From NCBI RefSeq assembly GCF_001434115.1, contig NZ_AZDW01000024.1, forward strand, positions 1 through 48,691: a stretch of DNA of 48,691 bases. The letters are read 5' to 3'. Position 1 is the stretch's first letter; the number at the start of each line of letters is the position of its first letter. Both the position numbers and the translations under genes were made by a program. A model generated the notes under the pieces. That model was not told the DNA's origin and made no database searches. It was given only the letters and a program-made list of their open reading frames with translations. This DNA comes from Levilactobacillus zymae DSM 19395 (lineage in GTDB: Bacteria > Bacillota > Bacilli > Lactobacillales > Lactobacillaceae). Below are positions 1 through 9,388 of this stretch, one piece after another.

Positions 1-115
1 ACTTGAATCATGTGTTTGATGGGGATTTTGGAGTTTCTGGTGAATAATTCAGGATAAGGGTAGCGCAAAACGCGGTGCTTGGCAAAGCGGCGCCAGTTTC
101 GGCCGGTCGGCGAGT

Positions 116-144
116 TTGACACTCGCTGGTCAGCTTTGTACATT
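116..144 (+). promoter_or_regulatory. Promoter of the YfhO-type gene
   Basis: A consensus -35 TTGACA (116-121) and a -10 TACATT (139-144) are separated by 17 bases, about 50 bases before the ATG at 197. A small inverted repeat (GCGAG/CTCGC, about 110-126) overlaps the -35 and could be an operator. Bases 1-110 hold no gene I can support. Confidence 0.6.
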
Positions 145-196
145 AAAACTAGACAATTTTAAAGACGTGTAAAAATTATTGGGGGTTTAATAAAAA

Positions 197-3100
197 ATGG
201 AGATTGCACACCACCGGTGGCCCATCACGCTGCTTTATACGCTAGCGTTCTTGGTGATTGGGGGCCTGAGCTTTGGGGTCTTCGTACTAGCCCACCGGAC
301 GTTGATCTGGAACATGGACGGCATCACCCAACATTATCCAATCATGATCGAGTTACACCGCTTGTTGACTCAAAAGGGTCTGGCCGGTCTGGCCGGTTGG
401 TCGTGGACCTTCGGGCTGGGTGCGGATAAGCTAACAACGCTGGCCTATTACGTGTTGGGGGACCCCTTCGCGTATCTTCTGGCCCTCTTCCCGTTGAAAC
501 ATTTCGAAGCGGGCTACGGGTTGTTCATCATCTTACGCCTGTACGCCACGGGGCTGGCGTTTATCCCGTTAGCCAAACGTTACCATTTTAAACCAATCAG
601 TCAACTATTAGGGACGTTAGCCTACGCCTTTACGGGCTACTCGTTAATGGTGGGGGACCACCATCCGTTCTTTCTCTTGCCGATGATCTGGTTCCCGCTG
701 TTGCTAGTGGGAATTGACCGGATCTATCACGGGCAAAGCTGGGCCTTTTTGGGAATGGTCACGGGAATTGCGATCCTGAGTAACTTCTATTTTGCTTACA
801 TATTAGGATTGGGAAGCTTGATTTACGCCGTGATTCGTTATGGTCATTTGCGGGCGGCCCACGACTTGGCCATTAGTTTGGGCGCCGCGATTCGGCGGTG
901 TTTACTGGCGGCGGTGAGTGGGGCCTTGTTCGCGGGCGTCCTGATCCTACCATCGGTGCTGATGATGCTTCAGTCCACGCGGGCGGCGGCGAAATTCGCC
1001 AACGGCCTGTGGCTGTACCCGTTGAGCTATTACTTAAAACTCAGTAACGCGATTTTGACCACCGGGAATAGTCCGACCTACTGGGCGATTCTGGGAATGA
1101 GTGGCCTGGGCTTTCTGGGCTGCGTGTACGTCCTGGTGCACTGGCGACAACAGCGCAGTCTAGCGCTGACGCTGGTCTTGATCATCGTCGGTCTGGGTTT
1201 CCCGGCGGTCGCGGCCTTCTTTAACGTCCTCTCGACGCCGTCTAACCGCTGGCTGTTGCTGGTGGCCGTCCCCGTAACGCTGGCGACGATGGTGCTGACC
1301 GACCACGTGACCACGTTGACGCCGCACGACCGGTGGTGGTTGATGGGAGCGACCGGTGGCTTACTGCTGCTGGTATATCTGAGCAACGGGTTAGTGTTTA
1401 ATAACCCAGGACGTAATCTGATCACCTACGGGCTATTGCTGGCCTTGACGGTGGTCTTGGTCGGTAGCGCCCATCAACCGGCGAAGGTCACATTGACTTT
1501 GGTCAGTGGGTTGTTGGGATTAAACCTGATCAGTAACGCCTGGGGGTATTACGATCCCAACGCGGGTCGGCCGGCGACGCAACAGTTACGTCGCGGTGAC
1601 GCCACCAAGTATTTGAAAGACTACTACGACGGAGCTCAGGTGGTCCCCAAGGCAGATCCACAGTTTACCCGGGTCAGCACGCTGCCGGACTATAATCTGC
1701 TGCGGACCGTGGGGAATAATTTCACGATGCTCCACGGCCTGCACGGCATCATGTCGTACTTCTCCGTGGAAAACGGCTACGTCGGGCAGTTCAGTCAGGA
1801 CCTGCAGAACTCGCAATACGCGATGAACTCGCCGATTACTCAGGCGGACAACCGCACGGCGTTCAATAACCTGTTGGGCGTAAAATATCTGTTTGCCCGT
1901 CAGGACCAGATTGCCGCTAAAAAGGCGTTGCCGTACGGGTATCACGTGGCTAAAAAGGTGTTTAACGAGCACCCCGTCTACGGGTTATCCAACGGGACCG
2001 GCACGCAGGTGCTGACCAGTAAGCTCGCCTTTCCACTGGTCTACAGTCAACCCCAAGCTCTGACGACCGCACAATGGCGTCGGCTTTCGGGTCCGGACCG
2101 CGAACGTAGCCTGACGCAAGCGGCGCTGGTCAAACAAAAAGCGAAAAACGTGACCACGGCTGACTACACGCCGATGCAACGGAATTTGGATTATACGGTG
2201 ACCGCGAACACGATTCCGGTGGTCGACAGCCTCAATAAGGCCATCCAATACCGGGTCAAACAGGCCGTGGTGGGGCAGAAGGGAAATTTGAACCAGCAAC
2301 AAACGGCCAACTTCGGGGCGACGTTGAAGGCGCCGAAGTTTAAGCTGGACGAAAACGGCTTATTGAGCGCGGCGGATGAAAAGCTCTACGTCCCGCTGGC
2401 GCAATTAAACCATAACCGCCAAGCCCTTGACCGGGTCTTGACGCAGAACCAAAAGATCGTGGCCAACAACCAGCAGGCAAACCAAACTGGTCTACATCAG
2501 ATGGTCAGTGACGCGCAGGGCCAACCGCTAAGCTACACCCTGACCATTGACCGGCCGCAAGCCGCCCAGGGGACCGAACTGTATCTGGAACTGGACGGGA
2601 TTCAGGCCCAGACGCAGACCACCCAAGAACGGATGCAGGCCGCGGATAACACCAGCGTCTTGGGGCTCACGCCGCGGTCGCGCCTCACCAAGTTAAACGA
2701 TTGGCGCGATGCGGTTCGGAATCCGGACTTAGGCGACTACTGGGTCACGGCCAAGACGCGAAACCAAACGCAGGCCTTCTCGCAATTCGGGATTGATAAC
2801 TTATCGGATTACGAACCAAAGCACCGGGTGTTACTTAACCTGGGTTATAGTCGACAAAAACGTCAGACCGTAGACGTGACCTTTAGCGCCACGCAACAGA
2901 TCAACTTCAAGTCGGTCAAGCTGATCGCCATGCCGTTTAGCCAGACCTACGATCGTCAGGTCCACGCGGCCCAGCAACGCGGGTTGCAGCACGCTCAAAT
3001 CACGGACAACCGGGTCAGCGGGACTTTAGCTGCGGCCCAGCCCAGCGTGTTGACCACGTCGATCCCGTATTCCGACGGTTGGCGCCTGACGGTCGATGGT

Positions 3101-3295
3101 CAAGCGACCGCCACCCAGGTGGTGAACGACGGGTTCGTTGGGGCCAATTTACCGGCGGGTCACCACCGCATCGTGTTGACCTACCGGACGCCGGGCCTAA
3201 AGCTCGGACTCTGGTTAAGCCTCGACGGCGCGTTACTGCTCCTTGCCGGCGGACTATGGCACCTGCTACGCCGACCACTCAAGTCGAAACATTAA
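197..3295 (+). CDS. YfhO family multi-spanning membrane protein
   Basis: This is a 1032-residue protein with many hydrophobic segments in the first half (starting near residue 10), a long extracytoplasmic region of about residues 450-990, and one final membrane span before a basic tail. An Asp-containing motif after the first span (NMDGITQHYP, about residues 36-45) is typical of YfhO/GT-C-like proteins. In Bacillus and Listeria, YfhO works with a CsbB-type undecaprenyl-phosphate sugar synthase to glycosylate lipoteichoic acid outside the cell. That role is an inference here, because no csbB or gtcA homologue lies in the window. It is longer than the Bacillus protein (roughly 860 residues) because the outer region is extended. 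The gene is monocistronic: it has its own promoter and is followed by a terminator at 3313-3350. Confidence 0.85.
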   Translation: MEIAHHRWPITLLYTLAFLVIGGLSFGVFVLAHRTLIWNMDGITQHYPIMIELHRLLTQKGLAGLAGWSWTFGLGADKLTTLAYYVLGDPFAYLLALFPLKHFEAGYGLFIILRLYATGLAFIPLAKRYHFKPISQLLGTLAYAFTGYSLMVGDHHPFFLLPMIWFPLLLVGIDRIYHGQSWAFLGMVTGIAILSNFYFAYILGLGSLIYAVIRYGHLRAAHDLAISLGAAIRRCLLAAVSGALFAGVLILPSVLMMLQSTRAAAKFANGLWLYPLSYYLKLSNAILTTGNSPTYWAILGMSGLGFLGCVYVLVHWRQQRSLALTLVLIIVGLGFPAVAAFFNVLSTPSNRWLLLVAVPVTLATMVLTDHVTTLTPHDRWWLMGATGGLLLLVYLSNGLVFNNPGRNLITYGLLLALTVVLVGSAHQPAKVTLTLVSGLLGLNLISNAWGYYDPNAGRPATQQLRRGDATKYLKDYYDGAQVVPKADPQFTRVSTLPDYNLLRTVGNNFTMLHGLHGIMSYFSVENGYVGQFSQDLQNSQYAMNSPITQADNRTAFNNLLGVKYLFARQDQIAAKKALPYGYHVAKKVFNEHPVYGLSNGTGTQVLTSKLAFPLVYSQPQALTTAQWRRLSGPDRERSLTQAALVKQKAKNVTTADYTPMQRNLDYTVTANTIPVVDSLNKAIQYRVKQAVVGQKGNLNQQQTANFGATLKAPKFKLDENGLLSAADEKLYVPLAQLNHNRQALDRVLTQNQKIVANNQQANQTGLHQMVSDAQGQPLSYTLTIDRPQAAQGTELYLELDGIQAQTQTTQERMQAADNTSVLGLTPRSRLTKLNDWRDAVRNPDLGDYWVTAKTRNQTQAFSQFGIDNLSDYEPKHRVLLNLGYSRQKRQTVDVTFSATQQINFKSVKLIAMPFSQTYDRQVHAAQQRGLQHAQITDNRVSGTLAAAQPSVLTTSIPYSDGWRLTVDGQATATQVVNDGFVGANLPAGHHRIVLTYRTPGLKLGLWLSLDGALLLLAGGLWHLLRRPLKSKH

Positions 3296-3312
3296 GCTAT
3301 TTCGGGCCAAAA

Positions 3313-3350
3313 GTCGTACACTCGTTAACAAGAGTGGCCGGCTTTTTTTT
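3313..3350 (+). terminator. Rho-independent terminator after the YfhO gene
   Basis: The arms 3313-3323 and 3332-3342 pair with two internal mismatches and are followed by eight T (3343-3350). Confidence 0.75.
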
Positions 3351-3379
3351 GCGCGGCCAAAGTGAAGGGAGTTGCTAAC

Positions 3380-3985
3380 ATGAAAATTCTAGTAACGGGG
3401 TTTGACCCGTTTGACCACGCTACCGTTAATCCGGCTTGGGAGGCCGTTCGGCGGTTACCCGCCACGGTGAAAACGGCGACCATCGTGACCCAGGAGATTC
3501 CGACCGTCTTTGGTCAAAGTGCCGAGGTCCTGCACGCGGCCATCGTCCGGGAACGACCGGATGTGGTGCTCAGCATCGGCCAGGCAGGTGGTCGGGCGGC
3601 GCTGACCCCCGAACGGGTCGCCATCAATTTAGACGATGCCCGCATCGCCGATAATGCGGGACAACGGCCCCAGGACCAATCCATTCAACCGACGGGGGCA
3701 CCGGCCTATTTCACGCAGCTTCCGGTCAAGGCCATGGTCGCCGCCATCCAGCAGGCCGGTTTGCCCGCCCAACTATCGACCACGGCGGGGACCTTTGTCT
3801 GCAACCACCTGATGTATCAGGCCCAATACTTACGGGCCACCGAGTTCCCCGACCTTCGCGCCGGTTTTCTGCACATTCCCTTCTTGCCGGAACAGGTGAT
3901 CCACCGGCCGGGAACCCCCAGTTTAGCGTTGGCCGATGCCGTTCGGGGCATCACGGCCGCCTTAGAAGCGATTATCACGGATTAG
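3380..3985 (+). CDS. pcp: Pyroglutamyl-peptidase I (peptidase C15)
   Basis: This 201-residue cytoplasmic cysteine peptidase removes N-terminal pyroglutamate from peptides. The N-terminus [11 protein letters not shown] is the family hallmark. The catalytic triad can be placed: Glu in LTPERVAIN, Cys in [11 protein letters not shown] and His in [12 protein letters not shown] chose the ATG at 3380 because AAGGGA (3366-3370 region) sits about 9 bases upstream and the protein then starts exactly like family members; the longer frame from 3362 would put the Shine-Dalgarno inside the gene. Length is normal for the family. It lies between two terminators, so it is probably transcribed alone or by read-through from the YfhO gene. 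Confidence 0.93.
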   Translation: MKILVTGFDPFDHATVNPAWEAVRRLPATVKTATIVTQEIPTVFGQSAEVLHAAIVRERPDVVLSIGQAGGRAALTPERVAINLDDARIADNAGQRPQDQSIQPTGAPAYFTQLPVKAMVAAIQQAGLPAQLSTTAGTFVCNHLMYQAQYLRATEFPDLRAGFLHIPFLPEQVIHRPGTPSLALADAVRGITAALEAIITD

Positions 3986-3991
3986 CCTTAG

Positions 3992-4015
3992 CCGCAGTAG
4001 GGATGCTGCGGTTTT
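3992..4015 (+). terminator. Terminator after pcp
   Basis: The CCGCAG/CTGCGG stem (3992-3997, 4006-4011) is followed by TTTT. Confidence 0.7.
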
Positions 4016-4049
4016 CATTTTGGCCAAAATCCCTTGTGAAATTTTTGAG

Positions 4050-4079
4050 GTGATTATTTTTATTTTTAAAAATAATCAC
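4050..4079. promoter_or_regulatory. Perfect AT-rich inverted repeat upstream of the LDH-family gene
   Basis: The arms GTGATTATTTTTA (4050-4062) and TAAAAATAATCAC (4067-4079) are perfectly complementary around a 4-base T loop and end 6 bases before the -35 of the next promoter. There is no run of T after it in either direction, so an operator is more likely than a terminator. Confidence 0.5.
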
Positions 4080-4085
4080 AAAAAA

Positions 4086-4113
4086 TTGCATTTTTTAAAA
4101 AGCGTGTTATGAT
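4086..4113 (+). promoter_or_regulatory. Promoter of the LDH/MDH-family gene
   Basis: TTGCAT (4086-4091) and TATGAT (4108-4113) have 16-base spacing. The spacer holds CATTTTTTAAAA (4089-4100), which on the other strand resembles the AT-rich 12-mer found before citDEF and the SorC-type regulator. TTGTGAA lies upstream at 4034-4040. Confidence 0.6.
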
Positions 4114-4174
4114 AAGGGTGACTTTACGACACGCACAGAAATTTCACTGGGTAGCACGAGCTATCCTTTACTAA

Positions 4175-5161
<987 letters not shown>

Positions 5162-5178
5162 TCATTTGAATTTAACTG

Positions 5179-5211
5179 GAGCACCGGGAAATTTCTCGGT
5201 GCTCTTTTTTT
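5179..5211 (+). terminator. Terminator after the LDH-family gene
   Basis: GAGCACCG (5179-5186) pairs with CGGTGCTC (5197-5204) and is followed by seven T. Confidence 0.85.
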
Positions 5212-5364
5212 GATTAAAAGAAGCTGCCTGAGGCCAACCGCTACCCAGCGACCAGAAATTAATAGGGCCACCGCCGGGAGTATGTTATAACAATAGGTAA
5301 TAATAACGGGAACTGACCGGGGATGGGGGATCGCCGGCTACCCGATAGAGAAGGATGATAGCTG

Positions 5365-6270
5365 GTGAATACCCGTGATTTAGCGTTTTTCCGGGCCATC
5401 GTGCAGTACAAGAATTATACCTACGTAGCGGAACGGTTTTCGGTCTCCCAACCCGCGGTCAGTCAGGCCATCAAGCGCCTGGAACGGGAGTTTGATGCCC
5501 CGTTAGTCCAGCAGGACCGGGTCCACCACCAAACCGTGATTACCCGGGCCGGCATGTTGCTGTACCAGAACGCGCAGGCGATTCAGAGTAGCATTTCGTT
5601 GGCCCACCGGGAGATTGATTTTTCCAAGCAAAGCCAGATTCGCTTCGGCCTACCGCCCATCATCGGGGCCCTGTACTTCCCTCAAGTGGCGGCGGCGTTG
5701 TTGCGCCGTGGCTGGATGAAACAGATCAAAATCGTGGAAAACGGGTCGGTCCAGCTCTTGACCAACCTGATCCGCGGCGATATCGACATTGCGTTGATTG
5801 GCTCCCCGCGTCCCTTGCACCATCAGGGCGTCGAGGCGATTTCGCTGGGGGCCCGACCGTTCAACGTGATTGTGAGCCCGGATAACCCGTTGGCCCAGCG
5901 CCAATCGATCAGTTTTGCCGAATTAGGAACGCAACAATTCATCGGCCTCGACGGGAAGTTCGCCCATCCCGAAGCCTTCCGGGCCTACTGTAAGGCCGCG
6001 GGAATCACGCCCAACATCGTTTACCGCACGCCGGACATTGCCTGGCTCAAGGGCATCGTGCGGGAAAACCTGGGTCTGGGGTTTCTGGTCCAAGACGCGG
6101 TGAGCGCGATCGACGGTGTAGTCGGCCTGAAAATCACGGACCAGCTGATGGACCGCTTCAACGTCTCGATTGCTTACCGGCAGGGCTACTCCATGACGCC
6201 CGAAGAGACGGCTTTCGTGAAGCTGCTGTCGCAGATGCGGATTCCCGATCCCATGACTTTGACCCAATAA
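5365..6270 (+). CDS. LysR-family transcriptional regulator (MleR/CitR-like), copy 1
   Basis: This is a 301-residue LysR-type regulator. The winged helix-turn-helix is at residues 1-60 (VAERFSVSQPAVSQAIKRLEREF) and an effector-binding domain follows. The GTG start at 5365 follows AAGGA (5351-5355). It is clearly paralogous to the LysR protein encoded after citF: both start MNTRDLA and share the spaced motif FGMP/LPPIIG and a C-terminal DRFN segment. In lactic acid bacteria, such proteins control malate or citrate genes in response to the carboxylate. Its place between the LDH/MDH-family gene and pyruvate oxidase suggests it controls one or both. A small palindrome GTTATAAC (5284-5291) in the upstream region is a candidate binding site. 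Confidence 0.88.
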   Translation: MNTRDLAFFRAIVQYKNYTYVAERFSVSQPAVSQAIKRLEREFDAPLVQQDRVHHQTVITRAGMLLYQNAQAIQSSISLAHREIDFSKQSQIRFGLPPIIGALYFPQVAAALLRRGWMKQIKIVENGSVQLLTNLIRGDIDIALIGSPRPLHHQGVEAISLGARPFNVIVSPDNPLAQRQSISFAELGTQQFIGLDGKFAHPEAFRAYCKAAGITPNIVYRTPDIAWLKGIVRENLGLGFLVQDAVSAIDGVVGLKITDQLMDRFNVSIAYRQGYSMTPEETAFVKLLSQMRIPDPMTLTQ

Positions 6271-6282
6271 TTAAAACTTATA

Positions 6283-6313
6283 GGCGCTCTGTCAGCAGAT
6301 GGAGCGCCTTTTT
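6283..6313 (+). terminator. Terminator after the LysR gene
   Basis: GGCGCTC (6283-6289) pairs with GAGCGCC (6302-6308) and is followed by TTTTT. Confidence 0.85.
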
Positions 6314-6510
6314 AGCGGTCATTCGCCCCGTAATGGGGGAGGGCCGGGCCCCAGCCACGCCTATTTCCACCATTAAATTAACAGATTACCCACCAAAGGA
6401 CTTGTGAAAAAAATAAAACTTTTTTTAAGCGGCTGAGCATGTGCAAAAATACACGGCTGTAACCGCTGTCATAGCAACCACATAAGCATTGCTTATAATG
6501 CACTCAGAGT

Positions 6511-6540
6511 TTGACTATAATCTTGAAAGCGCTTTAATAT
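6511..6540 (+). promoter_or_regulatory. pox promoter overlapped by a CcpA cre site
   Basis: TTGACT (6511-6516) and TAATAT (6535-6540) form a promoter with 18-base spacing. TGAAAGCGCTTTAA (6524-6537) matches the catabolite-responsive element and lies across the spacer and -10, a position for repression by CcpA. Glucose repression of pox through CcpA is known in Lactiplantibacillus plantarum. Confidence 0.65.
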
Positions 6541-6645
6541 GTAACTTGTAATCAAGAGATAGCCGTTAGCGTTCCGCCGAATAAGTCGTGTTGTAAAGTG
6601 GGTGGACGGTGATCAACGGCTATGATGATAAGGAGATAGTGCCGT

Positions 6646-8391
6646 ATGTCAGATAAGATTAGTGGTTCAGATGCAGTTCTCAAAGTGATTCAAGACTGGG
6701 GCGTTAACCATATTTATGGGTATCCTGGTGGGTCGTTCGACTCAACCATGAACGCCTTACACAACCAAAAGGATACGTTGAAGTTTATCCAAGTTCGTCA
6801 CGAAGAAGCCGGCGCCATTGCGGCCGCTGCGGATTCCAAGTTGACGGGTAAGATCGGGGTTTGCTTCGGTTCTGCCGGTCCTGGTGCCGTTCACTTGTTA
6901 AACGGGTTGTACGATGCCAAGGTTGACCGTACGCCAGTCTTAGCCATCGTGGCCCAAGTGCCAACTAGCCGGATGAACATCGACTTCTTCCAAGCCATGG
7001 ATGAAGAACCAATCTTTGACGACGTTGCCGTTTGGAACCGCACGGCAGCCACGGCCGAAAGCCTGCCTCGTTTGACCGACGAAGCCATCAAGCAAGCTTA
7101 CGAAAAGAAGGGTGTCGCCGTTTTGACCATTCCAAAGGACTTTGGTTGGGCCGAAATCGAAGACAACTACGTTTCCGCTGCGAACACGCACGTGGAACCC
7201 GTTTACCCTGATCCAGAACCAACCAGCGTTGCCAAGGCCGCTCAAATGATCAAGGACGCCAAGTCCCCAATGATCTACTTTGGGATCGGTGCCAAGAACG
7301 CGGCAGCCGAATTAAAGGAAGCTTCCGAAAAGTTCAAGATGCCACTGGTTTCTTCCGTCTTAGCTAAGGGCATTTTAGACGAAGACTACCCCGCATACTT
7401 GGGCTCCACTGGTCGGGTCGCCCCTAAGCCCGGGACCGAAGTGGGCTTTGCGACCGACTTGATTGTGTGGGTTGGTAACGACGTGCCGTTCAGTATCTTC
7501 CTGTTCAGCAAGAAAGCCAAGATCATCCAAATCGACGTTGAAAGCGAAAAGTTAGGCAAGCGGCGTCACGTGGATCTGCCAATGTTAGCCGACGCCAAGA
7601 AGGCCTTACGGGCCATCATCGATGCCGGTGAAGCTAAGCCAGACTCCGCCTTCTACGAAGCTTCCTTAGCCGACAAGAAGAACTGGGTCGCTTGGCAAGA
7701 CAGCTTCAAGGACAGCGACCAGATGCCAGTTCGGCCAGAACCAATCTTCGATGTCTTGAACAAGACCGCTAGTGACAAAGCCGTCTTCGGGGTCGATGTT
7801 GGTAACGTCAACATCAACTTCGAACGCTTAGTCGACATTCACGGCGACCAGAAGTGGGTTACTTCCGGGAAGTACGCTACGATGGGCTTCGGCTTACCAG
7901 CCTCCATTGCGGCCAAGGTTGCTTACCCAGACCGCGACGTTTACAGTCTGAGTGGTGATGGTGGTTTCGCCATGTTGATGGAAGAAATCCTCACCCAAGT
8001 GAAGTACAACCTGCACATCGTCAACGTGGTCTTCAGTAACGAAACCTTAGGCTACATCGAAGCAGAACAAACCGACGACAGTCACCAACCATTATCCGGG
8101 GTTGATTTGCCAGCCACCGACTGGGCAACCGCCGCTAAAGGGATGGGTGCCGAAGCCTTCACTGTCACGACCAAGGCCGAATTCCAAAAGGCGATCGATG
8201 CCGCTAAGAACACCGACAAGCCAGTCTTGATCGACGTGAAGTTGACTCACGAGATGCCATTTACCACGGAACACATGTTTATCGACCCAGCATGGCAAGA
8301 CCAAGCCAAGATCGATGAATTCGTCAAGAAGTACCAAGCTCAAGACTTGAAGCCGTTTAGCTACTTCTTAAAGCAGGCCCAAACGAACTAA
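6646..8391 (+). CDS. pox: Pyruvate oxidase (FAD, ThDP dependent)
   Basis: This 581-residue enzyme converts pyruvate, phosphate and O2 to acetyl phosphate, CO2 and H2O2. The N-terminal ThDP-pyrimidine domain contains GYPGGSFDS and the catalytic Glu in VRHEEAGA (about residues 50-57). A FAD-binding middle domain follows. The C-terminal ThDP-pyrophosphate domain carries GDGGFAMLMEEI with a downstream Asn (about residues 440-470). The length is close to the roughly 600 residues of the L. plantarum enzyme. The ATG at 6646 follows AAGGAGA (6630-6636). It is transcribed alone under a cre-containing promoter. A gene for a FAD-synthetase-like protein follows, and Pox is itself a FAD enzyme. It gives the island an outlet for pyruvate made from citrate. 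Confidence 0.93.
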   Translation: MSDKISGSDAVLKVIQDWGVNHIYGYPGGSFDSTMNALHNQKDTLKFIQVRHEEAGAIAAAADSKLTGKIGVCFGSAGPGAVHLLNGLYDAKVDRTPVLAIVAQVPTSRMNIDFFQAMDEEPIFDDVAVWNRTAATAESLPRLTDEAIKQAYEKKGVAVLTIPKDFGWAEIEDNYVSAANTHVEPVYPDPEPTSVAKAAQMIKDAKSPMIYFGIGAKNAAAELKEASEKFKMPLVSSVLAKGILDEDYPAYLGSTGRVAPKPGTEVGFATDLIVWVGNDVPFSIFLFSKKAKIIQIDVESEKLGKRRHVDLPMLADAKKALRAIIDAGEAKPDSAFYEASLADKKNWVAWQDSFKDSDQMPVRPEPIFDVLNKTASDKAVFGVDVGNVNINFERLVDIHGDQKWVTSGKYATMGFGLPASIAAKVAYPDRDVYSLSGDGGFAMLMEEILTQVKYNLHIVNVVFSNETLGYIEAEQTDDSHQPLSGVDLPATDWATAAKGMGAEAFTVTTKAEFQKAIDAAKNTDKPVLIDVKLTHEMPFTTEHMFIDPAWQDQAKIDEFVKKYQAQDLKPFSYFLKQAQTN

Positions 8392-8411
8392 GTCTAAGTT
8401 GAAACGGGAAC

Positions 8412-8439
8412 CAGGGGAGATATCTCGGTATCTCCCCTG
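8412..8439 (+). terminator. Strong hairpin between pox and the FAD-synthetase-like gene
   Basis: An 11-base perfect stem (8412-8422 with 8429-8439) has a 6-base loop. The following ATTGCTTA is a poor U-tract, so it may be a leaky terminator or an mRNA-stabilising structure that allows some read-through. Confidence 0.55.
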
Positions 8440-8463
8440 ATTGCTTATCAGGAGGTGATCGGG

Positions 8464-9324
8464 ATGCAGGTGATTCGACTCAACGCGAATACGATTCAAC
8501 ACTACCGCACCATGCCGCGGGTCGTCATGGCCCTGGGCTTCTTTGACGGGGTCCACCGCGGGCACCAGGCCGTCTTGGCCCAAGCCCGGCGGTTGGCCGA
8601 CGCACGCCAAGTCCCGTTAGCGGTCATGACCTTTAGCCGCCACGCCTCCCGGGCCTTCGAGACCACCTTAACCACGGATTTTCGGTACCTGAACACCATT
8701 AGTCAAAAAGTGGACCTGTTGGGGCAAAACCACGCCGACATCGTCTACGTCGTCGATTTCGACCGGCAGTTTGCGGCCATTTCGCCACAACAATTTGTGG
8801 AGACCTACCTGATTGGTCTCAACGTGTGCGGCGTTGTCGGGGGCTTCGATTACACCTTTGGCCGGGGCGGGCACACCCAGATTTCTCAGATGGCACAGTA
8901 CAGCCGGGGCCGCTTCACGGTCACGGTGGTCGCCGAACACGACGCTGCCCAAGAGAAAATCGGGTCTACCGCCATTCGTCACCTGGTCAAGGTGGGTAAC
9001 GTCGCCCGGGCCAACGCCTTACTGGGCCACCCGTACGCCTTAGCGGGGCAGGTGATTCCCCAAGCTAGGGGGACCTTCGCCTTCAATCCCGCGAGTCGCC
9101 TGCAACAACGGCCACCGCAGGGCAGTTATCGCTGCCAGCTCAAGACGACGGCGGGGATGTGGCCCGGTACGCTGACCATCACGACTGACGGGCTTACGAT
9201 CCAAACGGCCGCCCTCTCCGCTACAGAGCGGACCGTGGAAGTCGCCATCTTAGCCCGCCAGGCGGCCCGCGTGGTCCCCTGGCAACGGGGGAGCGCGCCG
9301 GTGATCGCGGTCCGCGCCATGTAA
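8464..9324 (+). CDS. FAD-synthetase-like protein lacking a normal riboflavin kinase domain
   Basis: This is a 286-residue RibF/RibC-like protein. The nucleotidyltransferase domain is well kept: GFFDGVHRGHQ (near residue 24), GFDYTFGRGGH and STAIRHLV. The C-terminal part aligns only loosely with riboflavin kinase. The GRxxGFPTAN motif and its catalytic surroundings are replaced by RGTFAFNPASRL, and the domain is about 90 residues long. The protein is therefore predicted to adenylylate FMN to FAD without phosphorylating riboflavin, or to do a related flavin reaction. The ATG at 8464 is used: AGGAGG (8450-8455) is 8 bases upstream, which rules out the GTG at 8455 inside the ribosome site. It sits among three flavoenzyme genes (pox, an FMN reductase, fumarate reductase). 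Confidence 0.75.
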   Translation: MQVIRLNANTIQHYRTMPRVVMALGFFDGVHRGHQAVLAQARRLADARQVPLAVMTFSRHASRAFETTLTTDFRYLNTISQKVDLLGQNHADIVYVVDFDRQFAAISPQQFVETYLIGLNVCGVVGGFDYTFGRGGHTQISQMAQYSRGRFTVTVVAEHDAAQEKIGSTAIRHLVKVGNVARANALLGHPYALAGQVIPQARGTFAFNPASRLQQRPPQGSYRCQLKTTAGMWPGTLTITTDGLTIQTAALSATERTVEVAILARQAARVVPWQRGSAPVIAVRAM

Positions 9325-9355
9325 CCAAGCTTTAAAAAGTAGACAGTCATACCAG

Positions 9356-9388
9356 GGACCTAGGCCAATACCACCTAGGTCCTTTTTG
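9356..9388 (+). terminator. Terminator after the FAD-synthetase-like gene
   Basis: GGACCTAGG (9356-9364) pairs with CCTAGGTCC (9374-9382) and is followed by five T. Confidence 0.88.

Larger units (their letters stand above)
6271..6645 (+). promoter_or_regulatory. Long control region and 5' leader of pyruvate oxidase
   Basis: This 375-base stretch has no gene. It holds the LysR terminator (6283-6313), a TTGTGAA half-site (6402-6408), an alternative -10 TATAAT (6494-6499), the probable promoter with cre (6511-6540), and a leader in which ATAGCCGTT (6559-6567) pairs with AACGGCTAT (6615-6623). The second arm ends just before the AAGGAG ribosome site near 6630. Confidence 0.6.

Noticed and set aside
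3079-3378. 99-codon frame overlapping the end of the YfhO gene
   Set aside because: It lies in another frame of a well-supported gene and runs through the terminator. High GC content makes such shadow frames common here.
6559-6645. TPP or other riboswitch in the pox leader
   Set aside because: The leader folds, but the conserved TPP-riboswitch core sequences are absent.
8392-8463. FMN riboswitch before the FAD-synthetase-like gene
   Set aside because: The gap is only 72 bases and holds a simple hairpin; there is no room for the FMN aptamer.
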